Below, in pieces: positions 35,301 to 41,752 of a DNA stretch of 64,000 bases (position 1 is its first letter; each line of letters begins with the position of its first letter). Position numbers and translations under genes: made by a program. The stretch is from UBA4416 sp943362175. Its GTDB lineage: Bacteria; Bacteroidota; Bacteroidia; B-17B0; Aurantibacillaceae. Under the pieces are notes generated by a model. The model made no database searches, was not told the origin of the DNA, and saw only the letters and a list, made by a program, of their open reading frames with translations. The stretch is taken from assembly GCA_943362175.1 (NCBI GenBank), contig CALRIU020000010.1, positions 1 through 64,000 of the forward strand, given 5' to 3'.

Positions 35301-35508
35301 TGGGCATTGTCAGGTTGACACTCACATTCGTTAAGGTGAAGGGCGAAGGATTGTTGATGGTAAATGAAAACACCTTTGCCTGCCCGCAGATGGTCATCTC
35401 TGTGGGAACTGAAGAGGAAATCGTAATGTGGGAGCCTAATTGTGTTTGCGAACGAAGCCCGAAGACTGTTAAAACGAATGCGTAGAAAAAAATAAACTTT
35501 TTAGCCAT
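26341..35508 (-). CDS. giant T9SS-secreted surface protein with 14 tandem Ig-like repeats
   Basis: The protein has 3055 residues. Residues 1-21 are a signal peptide. Residues 22 to about 1500 are a chain of beta-sandwich domains of the DUF11/adhesin kind, with many Thr/Ser/Gly/Asn and paired cysteines. A short Ig/PKD-like domain (about 1510-1592, with TYTWTPVG) follows. Residues 1593-2794 are 14 tandem repeats of about 86 residues, each starting NAGPDQ and containing GAWTQ, EGTYKFLW and DTV. Residues 2795-2958 are two PKD-like domains (WYWNFNNGTG and WKWGFGDS). Residues 2959-3055 are the gliding-motility-type C-terminal domain (FIPNSFTPNGDGLNDVF, FDRWGQ, GWDGTFKG), which directs secretion and anchoring by the type IX system. 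It is probably a surface adhesin or matrix protein. No enzymatic domain was found. Confidence 0.92.
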   Translation of the reverse strand: MAKKFIFFYAFVLTVFGLRSQTQLGSHITISSSVPTEMTICGQAKVFSFTINNPSPFTLTNVSVNLTMPSGVVYQVGSVSNATATSTVPLNAPTFSIANIPTLSSVVVSYTASVNCDVLAFLSAGNPIENTLNVNYTANSSAFYSTHTTNNYVIKQPNLSITTITNQSYAGAIGGTFSRCITIINGGLGELSAVTLKDIHGNGVQITGVSAGGWSSAGGTETILLGPADFMSVGNNNGLFESGESITVCETISILNCSSVLSSFEASWGCGGQACQTTLSNANVVFPNFIPNLRITPQASQVVCLAPGNISTQQLKVENIGVGQAVNVNLEIFQATSTGYNAGLQSAIDISSIRLSVNGGAPATYTPVSSQNNSAFGCLPANPKGAFILNIPSINAGDVVIITWDVTSCCQSSVINGWRYKGDYQSICQNNYQVAENWGKVYNHLQFNSAVSNNGSPSSLVSGSTATFNYLLSGYNFSYPVGSDAYWKIKYTLPPCATYNPGSVKIVAYDNITTWMPTSVTQSGNVITAVFNGGAPFTLEQAQILIGLTANCSSCAGGPGNVGVDLFYSPSAACGCEILTTNNNFPLDILCPITCVGLTFKDFSIQRTSYGLPDNDNNGLPDASGSLNFSAIRTNRAMYGDTITSKYTGVIKTDVTHPSWQYCYVSSTITNGNYLTALGGTLKIYRANALFATCNVPGGPSVLPVATFKYDLSSAALIASGGAALGFVYLNNDSLVFEPKYRVSSNTGGTILPAVCTNEFYTSDIALPTNAVNKFSCNNFQGNFSIIGYYYTNYGPDSYTVNDCNTINITQNYYLSIGPCCSNYAGGNLFPFEVRRWATIDTLEVIVPVGYQFVSANFSEVRTSGTLAGSGSPSFTLSPLSTATNVFKFPVGQFFTGATPLITPSDDGFYGTLNVRIQPSCQVVQNIQQPITYNWKFKPGPFLVQNPASNISSTVGQDIILYNGPDIFLQSPLPNIIANTNVVTWDISLSNTSNSTAANTWFTAPTISGVTITQAVDLATSATLTPVGGIYQVGNITAGNTKNYRLTGTYTSCGIDSITVHAGWNCQGYPANLASYPCTPKTIKLKLTPQSPLLITNVISPPTNINLCDTATYTVEGINIQLGSAYSLTLTVNLPVGVSIIPGSSLLSYPAASPYVSISNPIYIGGTLYQYNVSVLSPSIAANGLPGILDPTLNSVKIKFKVITSCGYTSGSLASFSFQGKSACGSSTGQLVSLSSQLGINGATAPYFTDTRLKSTYISPCNSPSTLEIYVKNSGPLSFGNTDSVTVILPPGVSFVAGSFTGLHNAPVNTNPTIFTINNQQELSWKLPQGTVAGDSVKFNINYRGDAKALSCSIFNFISKTTSSTNLYCTVSGNNCGVKVYTGGDTLPVFTYKGYLTLSNQSGYAVPNPPSGEIGYINFTINNTGEAINPSNKTKISYYQDVNNNGVYNPGDVLVGMDSINALIPNNGSYNYSYTLSIPSGSACNLIAVVDTAINPCSCNPAQIPIILPLRHFARDTMICSGQPANIGYPAITGYTYTWTPVGSLNSSTVANPVVTGTNSTGNPETTSYVVTVNRNTCLSKDTATVIVNLTPTANAGPDQALCNTYSVTLSAAVPPGILTGAWTQLSGPNSAVFSNSVSPASAAGSLVEGTYRFIWTVSNGNCTPAKDTVEIRIYNPPTANAGPDQSLCATYSVALAANTPTGTATGTWTQVSGPNGGVFTNTTSATSSVTGLAEGTYKFLWTMSNGNCAPVNDTVTVKVYNAPLANAGPDQNLCATYSVNLAANTPTGTATGAWTQASGPNSGVFTNTTSATSSVSGLMEGTYKFLWTMSNGTCTPAKDTVIVKVYNTPTANAGPDQSLCATYSVALAANTPTGTATGAWTQASGPNTGVFTNTTSATPSVTGLAEGTYKFLWTMSNGNCTPVNDTVIVKVYNTPIANAGPDQSLCTTYSVALAANTPTGTATGAWTQVSGPNSGVFTNTTSATSNVTGLAEGTYKFLWTMSNGTCTPVKDTVLVKVYNTPVANAGPDQNLCATYSVSLAANTPTGTATGAWTQASGPNAGVFTNTTSATSSVSGLAEGTYKFLWTMSNGNCTPAKDTVIVKVYNTPIANAGPDQSLCATYSVALAANTPTGTSSGAWTQVSGPNGGVFTNTTSATSSVTGLAEGTYKFLWTMSNGNCTPVNDTVLVKVYNTPLANAGPDQNLCATYSVSLAANTPTGTATGAWTQASGPNAGVFTNTTSATSNVTGLAEGTYKFLWTMSNGNCTPAKDTVIVKVYNTPVSNAGPDQSLCATYSVALAANTPTGTSTGAWTQVNGPNTGVFTNTTSATSNVTGLAEGTYKFLWTMSNGNCTPVNDTVVVKVYNAPFANAGLDQSLCATYSVTLAANTPTGTATGAWTQASGPNTGVFTGTATATPGVTGLVEGTYKFLWTMSNGSCTPAKDTVIVKVYNTPVANAGPDQSLCATYSVALAANTPTGTATGAWTQVNGPNSGVFTNTTSATSSVSGLMEGTYKFLWTMSNGSCTPVKDTVVVKVYNTPVANAGPDRSLCATYSLALAANTPTGTATGAWTQVSGPNTAAFTNTTSPTSNVSALAEGTYKFLWTMSNGTCTSVNDTVVVKIYNTPVANAGPDRSLCATYSLSLAANTPTGTATGAWTQVSGPNAGAFANTSSATSAVSGLAEGTYKFLWTMSNGNCTSVNDTVIVHVYDTPVSNAGPDQIVCAQSSASLAANNPAGTSTGLWTAPGGGNLTTATQYNTDVNGLAGGNSYAFVWTVSNGNCPVVRDTVIIKDYDLPTVKFSADKTEICEYSCITFKDLSIAYQPDTIVSWYWNFNNGTGSSLQNTKACYGTQGVYPTQLTVTSRAGCVNSASLPGGITVHPNAVANFRIDPSDIDLTTIVQFIDQSEHTDNWKWGFGDSHVDFNQNPTHLYQDTGLFVVTLIADNQYQCPDTVSINIRVKEVPSLFIPNSFTPNGDGLNDVFLVVINDHDPAEFELRIFDRWGQQLFMSNDPAIGWDGTFKGADVKMEVYVYMVTARFKGGPDKRVRKYTGNVNVIR
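27127..30732 (-). repeat. 14 tandem ~258-base coding repeats in the giant surface protein
   Basis: The repeats are 86 residues (258 bases) except the last, which has 84. Repeats 2-13 are very similar; repeat 1 and repeat 14 are diverged edge copies. In repeats 6 to 11 the variants alternate: odd-type units carry VSGPN (or VNGPN) with PVN/PVK near the end, even-type units carry ASGPN with PAK. The unit of later expansion was therefore a pair of 172 residues (516 bases). Confidence 0.9.
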
Positions 35509-35712
35509 GTGATCATAGTTTTAAAATAATACAGCATGTACATGGGGGGAGGAGCGTACAAAAAAAACGGAAAAAAGAACGTAAAAGTAACAGGTTGGTA
35601 GAGCCTGATGTTACATGTAGCTCAAGATTTGACTAAAATAGATAAAAAATAGTATTCCTAACAAATTTTAGGAGTATTTTGTTGCAAAATTATTTTTGGC
35701 TTTACACAAAAA

Positions 35713-35737
35713 AAATCCCGCCTTTCGGGCGGGATTT
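35713..35737 (-). terminator. rho-independent terminator after the S8 peptidase gene
   Basis: AAATCCCGCC (35713-35722), a TTTC loop and the complementary arm up to 35737 form a GC-rich hairpin. On the minus strand eight T residues follow. It lies 24 bases after the peptidase stop. Confidence 0.9.
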
Positions 35738-35760
35738 ACAAGGAAACAGAAGTTTACTCG

Positions 35761-37368
35761 TTAGCCTTTTACTTTCACCATGCCTTGTGCCATTTTCACG
35801 GCTTCGTACAGGTTCACCATGCCACCCGTTTTGGATAACTCGCTGAATTTTACAAGCTCATCGCCTTTTCTTGAGGCTTCCGGTTTGATAACTTTGGCAT
35901 TTTTATAGGTCTTTACCGATGATTTGGTAAGGATCTTAATCATCTGTTTTGGCGTCAGCTCAGGAAAATACGATTTCAATACAGCTGCCACACCTGCTAC
36001 AACCGGGGCGGCCATACTGGTTCCGCTGGCGTCTTTGTATTGATTCAGGTCAGGTACGGTAGAGTAGATGTCGACACCCGGAGAAAAAATATCGACTGTT
36101 TTTTTACCATAGTTGCTGAAAGGTGCAACGATCGCATCGTCTTTTTTCCAGCTCAAGGCCCCAATATCGATGAAGTTGGAAGGGATTTTTCCATTCTCCA
36201 TTTTTTTGCAAGGGTAATGAACGATCTCGTCAATGTTCTCGGAAGCATTACCGGCCGCGTGGATCAGGAGCACCCCTTTGCTTTCGGCATATTTCACAGC
36301 ATCATCCACCGCTTTTTTGCCCGGCGAATATTTTTTGCCGAAGCTCATGTTGATAATCTGCGCGCCGTTGTCAACCGCGTAGCGGATCGCGTTGGCCACA
36401 TCCTTATCACGCTCGTCGCCGTCAGGAACGCAGCGTACGCTCATAATGCGCACATTGTCTGCCACGCCGTCCATGCCAATACCGTTCTTCCTTTTAGCTG
36501 CAATAATGCCGGCGACGTGTGTGCCGTGAAAAGCACCCGGGCCTTTGCAATCCGCATTGCCATAATATTTCTCGTTGATGTCGTTATAGTTGTCGCCTAC
36601 AATCGCACGGGAGTCGAAGTTCACATCCAGCCGGCTGCCATCCATGCTTTTCAGGGCTTCGTCCAGTTGCTCCACCAGCTCATCCGGTTCCATCCCTGAA
36701 GCGGCTTGCGCCATCGCGATCATTTTTCCCTGCTTGTCTTTTTGTTCCTTGGCATCGAAACTCTTCAGATCATCCACCGTCACTTTTTCCACGCCTTTTT
36801 CTTTTTTGATCTTGTCCAATACGCCAACCACCGCGTCGCGGATAAATTTATATTGGTTGGCAGTAGCTTCTGCCTGCGCTACTTCCTTATCATAGTCGGC
36901 TTTTACCACCTGGTAAAATTTGAATTCCTTTTTTTCCTCCTTCGTTTTCAGGTCCGCTTCCGTTTTGCCATTGTATTTGGCATTCAGGTCCTTGTACACA
37001 CGCGTCAGCTCCAGGTTATCCTTCTCCACATTTTTTCCGTCTTTGCCTCCCAAAAAGCTCCAGCCGTGAATATCGTCGATGTAACCGTTCTTGTCATCAT
37101 CGATGCCGTTTCCTGCAATTTCTCCCGGGTTGTTCCACATCACATCCTTCAGATCCTCATGCGTGTAGTCCACGCCGCTGTCCAGGACCGCTACAACCAC
37201 GGTGGTTGATTTTTTTCCTTTCAGGAGCTCTTCGTAAGTCCTCTCCGTACTCACACCGTTTACGCCATCCTTCGTGGCGTCTAGATTAAACCAGTTGTCG
37301 GGGCGTTTGGTTTGTGCCTGGCTCATCAAAGCAAAGCATAGGGCAGCAGCAAGGGTGATCTTTTTCAT
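35761..37368 (-). CDS. secreted subtilisin-like serine protease (S8 family)
   Basis: The protein has 535 residues with a signal peptide (cleavage after ...MSQAQ, about residue 19). The catalytic triad is complete: Asp63 in VAVLDSGVDYTHED, His281 in HGTHVAG, and Ser451 in GTSMAAP; the oxyanion Asn374 is in AAGN. Asp and His are separated by 218 residues, against about 32 in subtilisin. The insert (about 100-265) is very rich in Lys/Glu/Asp and predicted to be helical. No T9SS C-terminal domain is visible, so the protein may stay in the periplasm. The 5' leader contains a hairpin element (37396-37457) that has a second copy at 45335-45397. The gene is followed by a strong terminator, so it is a single-gene unit. 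Confidence 0.92.
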   Translation of the reverse strand: MKKITLAAALCFALMSQAQTKRPDNWFNLDATKDGVNGVSTERTYEELLKGKKSTTVVVAVLDSGVDYTHEDLKDVMWNNPGEIAGNGIDDDKNGYIDDIHGWSFLGGKDGKNVEKDNLELTRVYKDLNAKYNGKTEADLKTKEEKKEFKFYQVVKADYDKEVAQAEATANQYKFIRDAVVGVLDKIKKEKGVEKVTVDDLKSFDAKEQKDKQGKMIAMAQAASGMEPDELVEQLDEALKSMDGSRLDVNFDSRAIVGDNYNDINEKYYGNADCKGPGAFHGTHVAGIIAAKRKNGIGMDGVADNVRIMSVRCVPDGDERDKDVANAIRYAVDNGAQIINMSFGKKYSPGKKAVDDAVKYAESKGVLLIHAAGNASENIDEIVHYPCKKMENGKIPSNFIDIGALSWKKDDAIVAPFSNYGKKTVDIFSPGVDIYSTVPDLNQYKDASGTSMAAPVVAGVAAVLKSYFPELTPKQMIKILTKSSVKTYKNAKVIKPEASRKGDELVKFSELSKTGGMVNLYEAVKMAQGMVKVKG

Positions 37369-37395
37369 ATGTTGATTTTATTGTTTTTTAATGGT

Positions 37396-37457
37396 CATAT
37401 GGTATAGCCATGTTCTTTTAATTTCCTTTACGAGGATGAAACATGGCTATTTCATAT
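37396..37457. repeat. TAGCCATGTT hairpin element, copy 1
   Basis: CATATGGTATAGCCATGTT (37396-37414) pairs with AACATGGCTATTTCATAT (37440-37457): 16 of 18 positions complementary around a 25-base loop. The second copy (45335-45397) shares both arms and part of the flank towards the downstream gene (GGTCA followed on the minus strand by TTAAAACAATAA-like sequence). In both cases the hairpin ends about 25-30 bases upstream of an ATG on the minus strand. It could be a 5'-UTR structure or a small mobile repeat. Confidence 0.7.
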
Positions 37458-37582
37458 ATTAAATTAAAGTTTTAACTGCCTTGCTTTGAGCGAAGACAAG
37501 TTGAATTATATAAGCAAGTTAACATTTTATTTTTTGAAACAAATGTTAATTTTTGCAGGAAAGAAATAGCCGGGATGAATGG

Positions 37583-38986
37583 TTAATTACTCATTTGAGA
37601 AATCCCCTGGATCAGGTCGTGCCTGGTAATGATATGAACGCTTCCTCCCAGGTCGGTCATCAGCACGGCATGGTTTTCCTTGTTGATGAGTTTTGAGATC
37701 TCTTCCATGGGAGCCTGCTCGCTGACCATCGGGAAAGGCGCCTGCATGAGCTCTTCCACGGTTTTGGTTTTTAAGGACGGATCGGCAAATAATTTCGGGA
37801 ACAGCATGCTGTCGTTGAGAGAGCCTACAAAATCGTTTCCTTTTTTCACCGGCATTTGGGAGATGCCGAATTGGTTCATAACCTTCAGCGCATGGTGGAT
37901 CGTGGAGTGGGCCTCAACGGTAATGAGTTGATACTTCCCGGTTGACGTGATGAGGTCGATGGCTTTCGGCTTTTTGATCTCCAGGAAGCCACGGTCGCGC
38001 ATCCAGTCGTCGTTAAAGGCCTTACCTAAATACCGTGTTCCGTGATCGTGGAAGATCACCACGACCACATCGTCCGGTTTGAACAGGTCTTTCATCTGCA
38101 TCAGTCCCGCCAGTGCGGCACCGGCGCTGTTTCCGACAAAGATACCTTCCTCACGCGGAATGCGCCTGGTCATGATGGCAGCATCCCGGTCTGTTACTTT
38201 TTCAAAATGATCGATCAGGTCAATGTCTACATTTTCCGGTAAGAAATCCTTACCAATGCCTTCGGTGGTGTATGGATAGATCTCGTTCTTATCAAAGACA
38301 CCGGTATCCTTATATTTTTTAAACACCGAGCCGTATGTGTCGATGCCGAGTACTTTAATGTTTGGATTTTTTTCCTTCAGGTATTTTCCGGTACCGCAGA
38401 TGGTGCCGCCCGTGCCAACGCCCACTACCAGGTGCGTGATCTTGCCTTCGGTCTGCTCCCAGATCTCAGGGCCGGTTTGCTCGTAATGTGCCACGGTATT
38501 CGACAGGTTGTCGTATTGGTTAAGCTTCCACGAGCCGGGGATTTCTGCGGCCAGGCGTGAAGAAACGGAGTAGTAAGACCTGGGATCTTCCGGCTCCACA
38601 TCGGAAGGGCATAACACAACCTCAGCGCCAAAGGCACGCAGGGCATCCAGTTTAGCCTTGCTTTGTTTGTCGGTAGTTGTAAAGATGCATTTATAACCTT
38701 TCACGACAGCAGCAATAGCCAGGCCCATTCCCGTATTGCCACTGGTAGCTTCAATGATGGTTCCGCCCGGCTTCAGATGCCCCGCTTTTTCGGCATCTTC
38801 AATCATCTTAACCGCCATGCGGTCTTTGATGGAGTTGCCCGGATTTGTCGTTTCCACTTTTGCCAGTACCGTGCAGGGAAGGCCCCCGGTAATTGTGTTC
38901 ATCCTGACCAAAGGCGTATTGCCAATGGTCTCCAGGATGTTTCTGCTTATTTTTTGATATGCGGAGCTTCTCTTCTGCAAAAACAA
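37583..38986 (-). CDS. cbs: cystathionine beta-synthase, downstream tandem copy
   Basis: The protein has 467 residues. Cystathionine beta-synthase joins serine and homocysteine in transsulfuration. The PLP lysine is Lys54 in NPGNSIKDR. The phosphate-binding loops EATSGNTGMG and GVGTGGTICGTG are intact. The C-terminal part (from about 345) holds two regulatory CBS domains. The N-terminus is longer than in the sister gene by eight residues (MFLQKRSSA then YQKIS) because the sister's start Met is lost, and the codon used here is only 7 bases after the sister's stop. The substrate-loop residue differs (EATSG against EGTSG in the sister), so activities could differ. The two proteins are close paralogues. 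Confidence 0.9.
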   Translation of the reverse strand: MFLQKRSSAYQKISRNILETIGNTPLVRMNTITGGLPCTVLAKVETTNPGNSIKDRMAVKMIEDAEKAGHLKPGGTIIEATSGNTGMGLAIAAVVKGYKCIFTTTDKQSKAKLDALRAFGAEVVLCPSDVEPEDPRSYYSVSSRLAAEIPGSWKLNQYDNLSNTVAHYEQTGPEIWEQTEGKITHLVVGVGTGGTICGTGKYLKEKNPNIKVLGIDTYGSVFKKYKDTGVFDKNEIYPYTTEGIGKDFLPENVDIDLIDHFEKVTDRDAAIMTRRIPREEGIFVGNSAGAALAGLMQMKDLFKPDDVVVVIFHDHGTRYLGKAFNDDWMRDRGFLEIKKPKAIDLITSTGKYQLITVEAHSTIHHALKVMNQFGISQMPVKKGNDFVGSLNDSMLFPKLFADPSLKTKTVEELMQAPFPMVSEQAPMEEISKLINKENHAVLMTDLGGSVHIITRHDLIQGISQMSN

Positions 38987-38993
38987 AGATTAC

Positions 38994-40373
38994 TTAATTA
39001 CTCATTTGAGAAATCCCCTGGATCAGGTCGTGCTTCGTAATGATATGAACGCTTCCTCCCAGGTCGGTCATCAGCACGGCATTGTTTTCCTTGTTGATGA
39101 GTTTTGAGATCTCTTCCATGGGAGCCTGTTCGCTGACCATCGGGAAAGGTGCCTGCATGAGCTCTTCCACGGTTTTGGTTTTTAAGGACGGATCGGCAAA
39201 CAATTTCGAGAACAACATGCTGTCGTTGAGAGAGCCCACAAAGTCGTTTCCTTTTTTCACCGGCATTTGGGAGATGCCGAACTTGTTCATCACGTTCAGC
39301 GCATCATTGATTGTTGACTCTGCATCTACGGTAATCAGCTTTTGGTTTTTATGAGAAGCGATGAGGTCGATGGCTTTCGGCTTTTTGATCTCCAGGAAGC
39401 CACGGTCGCGCATCCAGTCGTCGTTGAACATTTTACCTAAATAGCGCGTGCCATGATCGTGGAAGATCACCACAACCACATCGCCCGGTTTGAACATATC
39501 TTTCATTTGCATGAGGCCCGCCATGGCAGAGCCCGCGCTGTTTCCGGCAAAAATGCCTTCCTCGCGCGGAATGCGCCTGGTCATGATGGCAGCATCCCGG
39601 TCCGTTACTTTTTCAAAGTGATCGATCACATCGAAGTTCACGTTTTCAGGTAAAAAATCCTCGCCGATCCCTTCGGTGATATATGGATAGATCTCGTTCT
39701 TATCGAAAATACCCGTCTCTTTGTATTTTTTGAATACCGAGCCGTAAGTGTCGATGCCCAATACTTTGATGTTAGGGTTCTTTTCTTTCAGGTATTTTCC
39801 GGTGCCGCAGATGGTGCCGCCGGTACCAACACCCACTACCAGGTGCGTGATCTTGCCTTCGGTTTGTTCCCAGATCTCAGGGCCCGTTTGCTCGTAGTGC
39901 GCTGCCGTATTGGATAAGTTGTCGTATTGGTTTGGCTTCCAGGCATTCGGAATTTCTTTCACCAGGCGGGAAGAAACAGAGTAGTAGGATTTAGGATCTT
40001 CCGGCTCCACATCCGTGGGGCACACGATCACATCGGCGCCAAAGGCACGCAGGGCATCCACTTTTTCCTTGCTTTGCTTATCCGTTGTTGTAAAAATACA
40101 TTTGTAGCCTTTGATGATCGCCGCTATCGCCAGGCCCATCCCTGTGTTTCCGCTGGTACCTTCAATGATGGTTCCGCCCGGTTTCAGGCGCCCGTCTTTT
40201 TCGGCATCTTCAATCATTTTCAGGGCCATGCGGTCTTTGATGGAATTGCCCGGATTCGTCGTTTCTACTTTTGCCAGAACGGTGCAAGGCAGGCTTTTGG
40301 TGATAGTATTGATCTGAACTAAAGGGGTATTTCCGATAGTTTCGAGGATATTTTTACTGATTTTCTGATACAT
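38994..40373 (-). CDS. cbs: cystathionine beta-synthase, upstream tandem copy
   Basis: The protein has 459 residues and starts MYQKISKNILETIGNTPLV. The PLP lysine is Lys46 in NPGNSIKDR, the phosphate loops are EGTSGNTGMG and GVGTGGTICGTG, and VGVGTGG, AGNSAGSAMAG and the two C-terminal CBS domains follow. It is the first of the tandem pair and precedes the sister by 7 bases. The DNA of the final 230 bases is almost identical between the two genes, while the middle parts differ more, which suggests gene conversion or a recent partial exchange. A -7-like element (TATTTTTA, minus strand, 40402-40409) lies 28 bases upstream. This copy keeps the canonical residues best and is the likelier ancestral enzyme. 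Confidence 0.92.
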   Translation of the reverse strand: MYQKISKNILETIGNTPLVQINTITKSLPCTVLAKVETTNPGNSIKDRMALKMIEDAEKDGRLKPGGTIIEGTSGNTGMGLAIAAIIKGYKCIFTTTDKQSKEKVDALRAFGADVIVCPTDVEPEDPKSYYSVSSRLVKEIPNAWKPNQYDNLSNTAAHYEQTGPEIWEQTEGKITHLVVGVGTGGTICGTGKYLKEKNPNIKVLGIDTYGSVFKKYKETGIFDKNEIYPYITEGIGEDFLPENVNFDVIDHFEKVTDRDAAIMTRRIPREEGIFAGNSAGSAMAGLMQMKDMFKPGDVVVVIFHDHGTRYLGKMFNDDWMRDRGFLEIKKPKAIDLIASHKNQKLITVDAESTINDALNVMNKFGISQMPVKKGNDFVGSLNDSMLFSKLFADPSLKTKTVEELMQAPFPMVSEQAPMEEISKLINKENNAVLMTDLGGSVHIITKHDLIQGISQMSN

Positions 40374-40778
40374 GAAATAAGAGTATTAATTTTTAGTGTC
40401 GTAAAAATAAAAAAAACAGCCCGGATTATCGGAACCCTGTGTAAAAATGTTGGTAACTCTGGTACAAATAGAACGCTGATGACGCGGTTTATTAAGATAA
40501 GAACAGGGATTGGAACATCGTCTATAAAAACATTCTTATGTCTTATGATGATTAAAAAATAAGGGACATATAGAACAGCTTAGTGTGTTTGTGAGAAAAA
40601 ACGGCAGGCAGTCGCGTTATGATGATAGAGTAAAGTCTACGATTTCTTCGTTATATGATAGTCTCGACGCCGTTGTTAGCGTTTCACCAAACACCACTTA
40701 AGAAGTTCAGGTATCCAGATATAGTTGTTCCTAATCGTATAAATCAGACGCCTCTGCGTCATCAGCGTTCTAGTCTGC
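40374..40778. other. 405-base gap with inverted copies of a dispersed repeat
   Basis: No gene is visible. TAGAACGCTGATGACGC (40469-40485) is repeated as an exact inverted copy (40756-40772), 270 bases apart. Beyond each 17-base core the similarity continues imperfectly (a GATTTATACGATTA-like stretch on one side against GGTTTATTAAGATAA on the other). The enclosed DNA is AT-rich with many stops. It looks like two decayed copies of an intergenic repeat in opposite orientation rather than a functional mobile element. The AT-rich sequence next to cbs probably contains its promoter. Confidence 0.6.
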
Positions 40779-41720
40779 CTACTGCTTCAATGCCTTAAGG
40801 ATATTGTTCTCCACGCGGGCTGCAATCTCTTCCGTAGGATGTTTCACGAAGGTATCGCCCGTCACTTTTTCATACAGCTCAATGTAGCGTTCCGAAATTT
40901 CATTAATCCAGGCTTCGCTCATCTCCGGTACGCTTTGTCCCTCCTTGCCCTGGAAGCCGTTCTCAATCAGCCAGCGGCGCACAAACTCCTTGCTCAGCTG
41001 TTTTTGCTCTTCCCCTTTCTTCTGCCTGTCTTCATAGCCTTCGAGGTAAAAATAGCGGGAGGAATCAGGCGTGTGGATCTCATCCATCAGGGTTACCTCG
41101 CCATTGTATAAGCCGAACTCGTATTTTGTATCCACCAGGATCAGGCCCATGTTATGGGCAATTTCCTGTCCGCGGGCATACAGCTTGCGCGTATACTCTT
41201 CGAGCTGCACGTAATAGTTCTCCTCCACAATTCCCTGTTTCAGGATCTCTTCGCGGCTGATGTCCTCATCATGTCCTTCGGAAGCTTTGGTAGTAGGCGT
41301 AATGATAGGCTCCGGCAGTTTGTCGTTTTCCTTCAGGCCTTCCGGAAGGGTGACACCACACAGTGTTCTCAGGCCGCTGTTATAGGTTCTGGCAGCGTGC
41401 CCCGCCAGGTAGCCCCTGATCACCATCTCCACTTTGAAAGGCTTGCACATTTTGCCCATGCTCACTACAGGATCGGGTACAGCTGTTATCCAGTTCGGAA
41501 CAATATCTTTGGTAGCCTCCAAAAATTTGGAAGCGATCTGGTTAAGCACCTGTCCCTTATACGGGATCCCTTTAGGCAGCACCACATCGAAAGCACTGAT
41601 GCGGTCGCTGGCTACCATCACTAACAGCTTATCACCGATCGTATAAACGTCCCTGACTTTTCCTTTATAAAAACTGGTTTGGCCCGGAAGATCGAAGCGG
41701 GTAGAGGTAAGAGCTTGCAT
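40779..41720 (-). CDS. purC: phosphoribosylaminoimidazole-succinocarboxamide synthase (SAICAR synthetase)
   Basis: The enzyme joins aspartate to CAIR in purine synthesis. The protein has 313 residues, the longer form (as in yeast Ade1) compared with about 240 in many bacteria. Family landmarks are YKGKVRDVY near the N-terminus, SDRISAFDVVLPKGIPYKG, the GLRTLCGVTLPEGL segment, the signature TKASEGHDEDIS, and LVDTKYEFG followed by DEIHTPDSSRYF. A perfect -7 element on the minus strand (TATATTTG, 41741-41748) lies 21 bases upstream, inside the gap to the preceding polysaccharide gene. It is thus transcribed on its own. Confidence 0.96.
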   Translation of the reverse strand: MQALTSTRFDLPGQTSFYKGKVRDVYTIGDKLLVMVASDRISAFDVVLPKGIPYKGQVLNQIASKFLEATKDIVPNWITAVPDPVVSMGKMCKPFKVEMVIRGYLAGHAARTYNSGLRTLCGVTLPEGLKENDKLPEPIITPTTKASEGHDEDISREEILKQGIVEENYYVQLEEYTRKLYARGQEIAHNMGLILVDTKYEFGLYNGEVTLMDEIHTPDSSRYFYLEGYEDRQKKGEEQKQLSKEFVRRWLIENGFQGKEGQSVPEMSEAWINEISERYIELYEKVTGDTFVKHPTEEIAARVENNILKALKQ

Positions 41721-41740
41721 GGTGGTATTTTTTTGAGCAG

Positions 41741-41748
41741 CAAATATA
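41741..41748 (-). promoter_or_regulatory. -7 promoter element of purC
   Basis: The minus strand reads TATATTTG, an exact TAnnTTTG match, 20 bases before the ATG. The nearest TTG is 24 bases further upstream, one base beyond the usual range and inside the end of the preceding gene. Confidence 0.5.
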
Positions 41749-41752
41749 AAAA

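Noticed and set aside
40374..40778. Idea of a riboswitch or small RNA before cbs
   Set aside because: The only structure found is the pair of distant repeat copies; no compact conserved fold such as a SAM riboswitch could be recognised.
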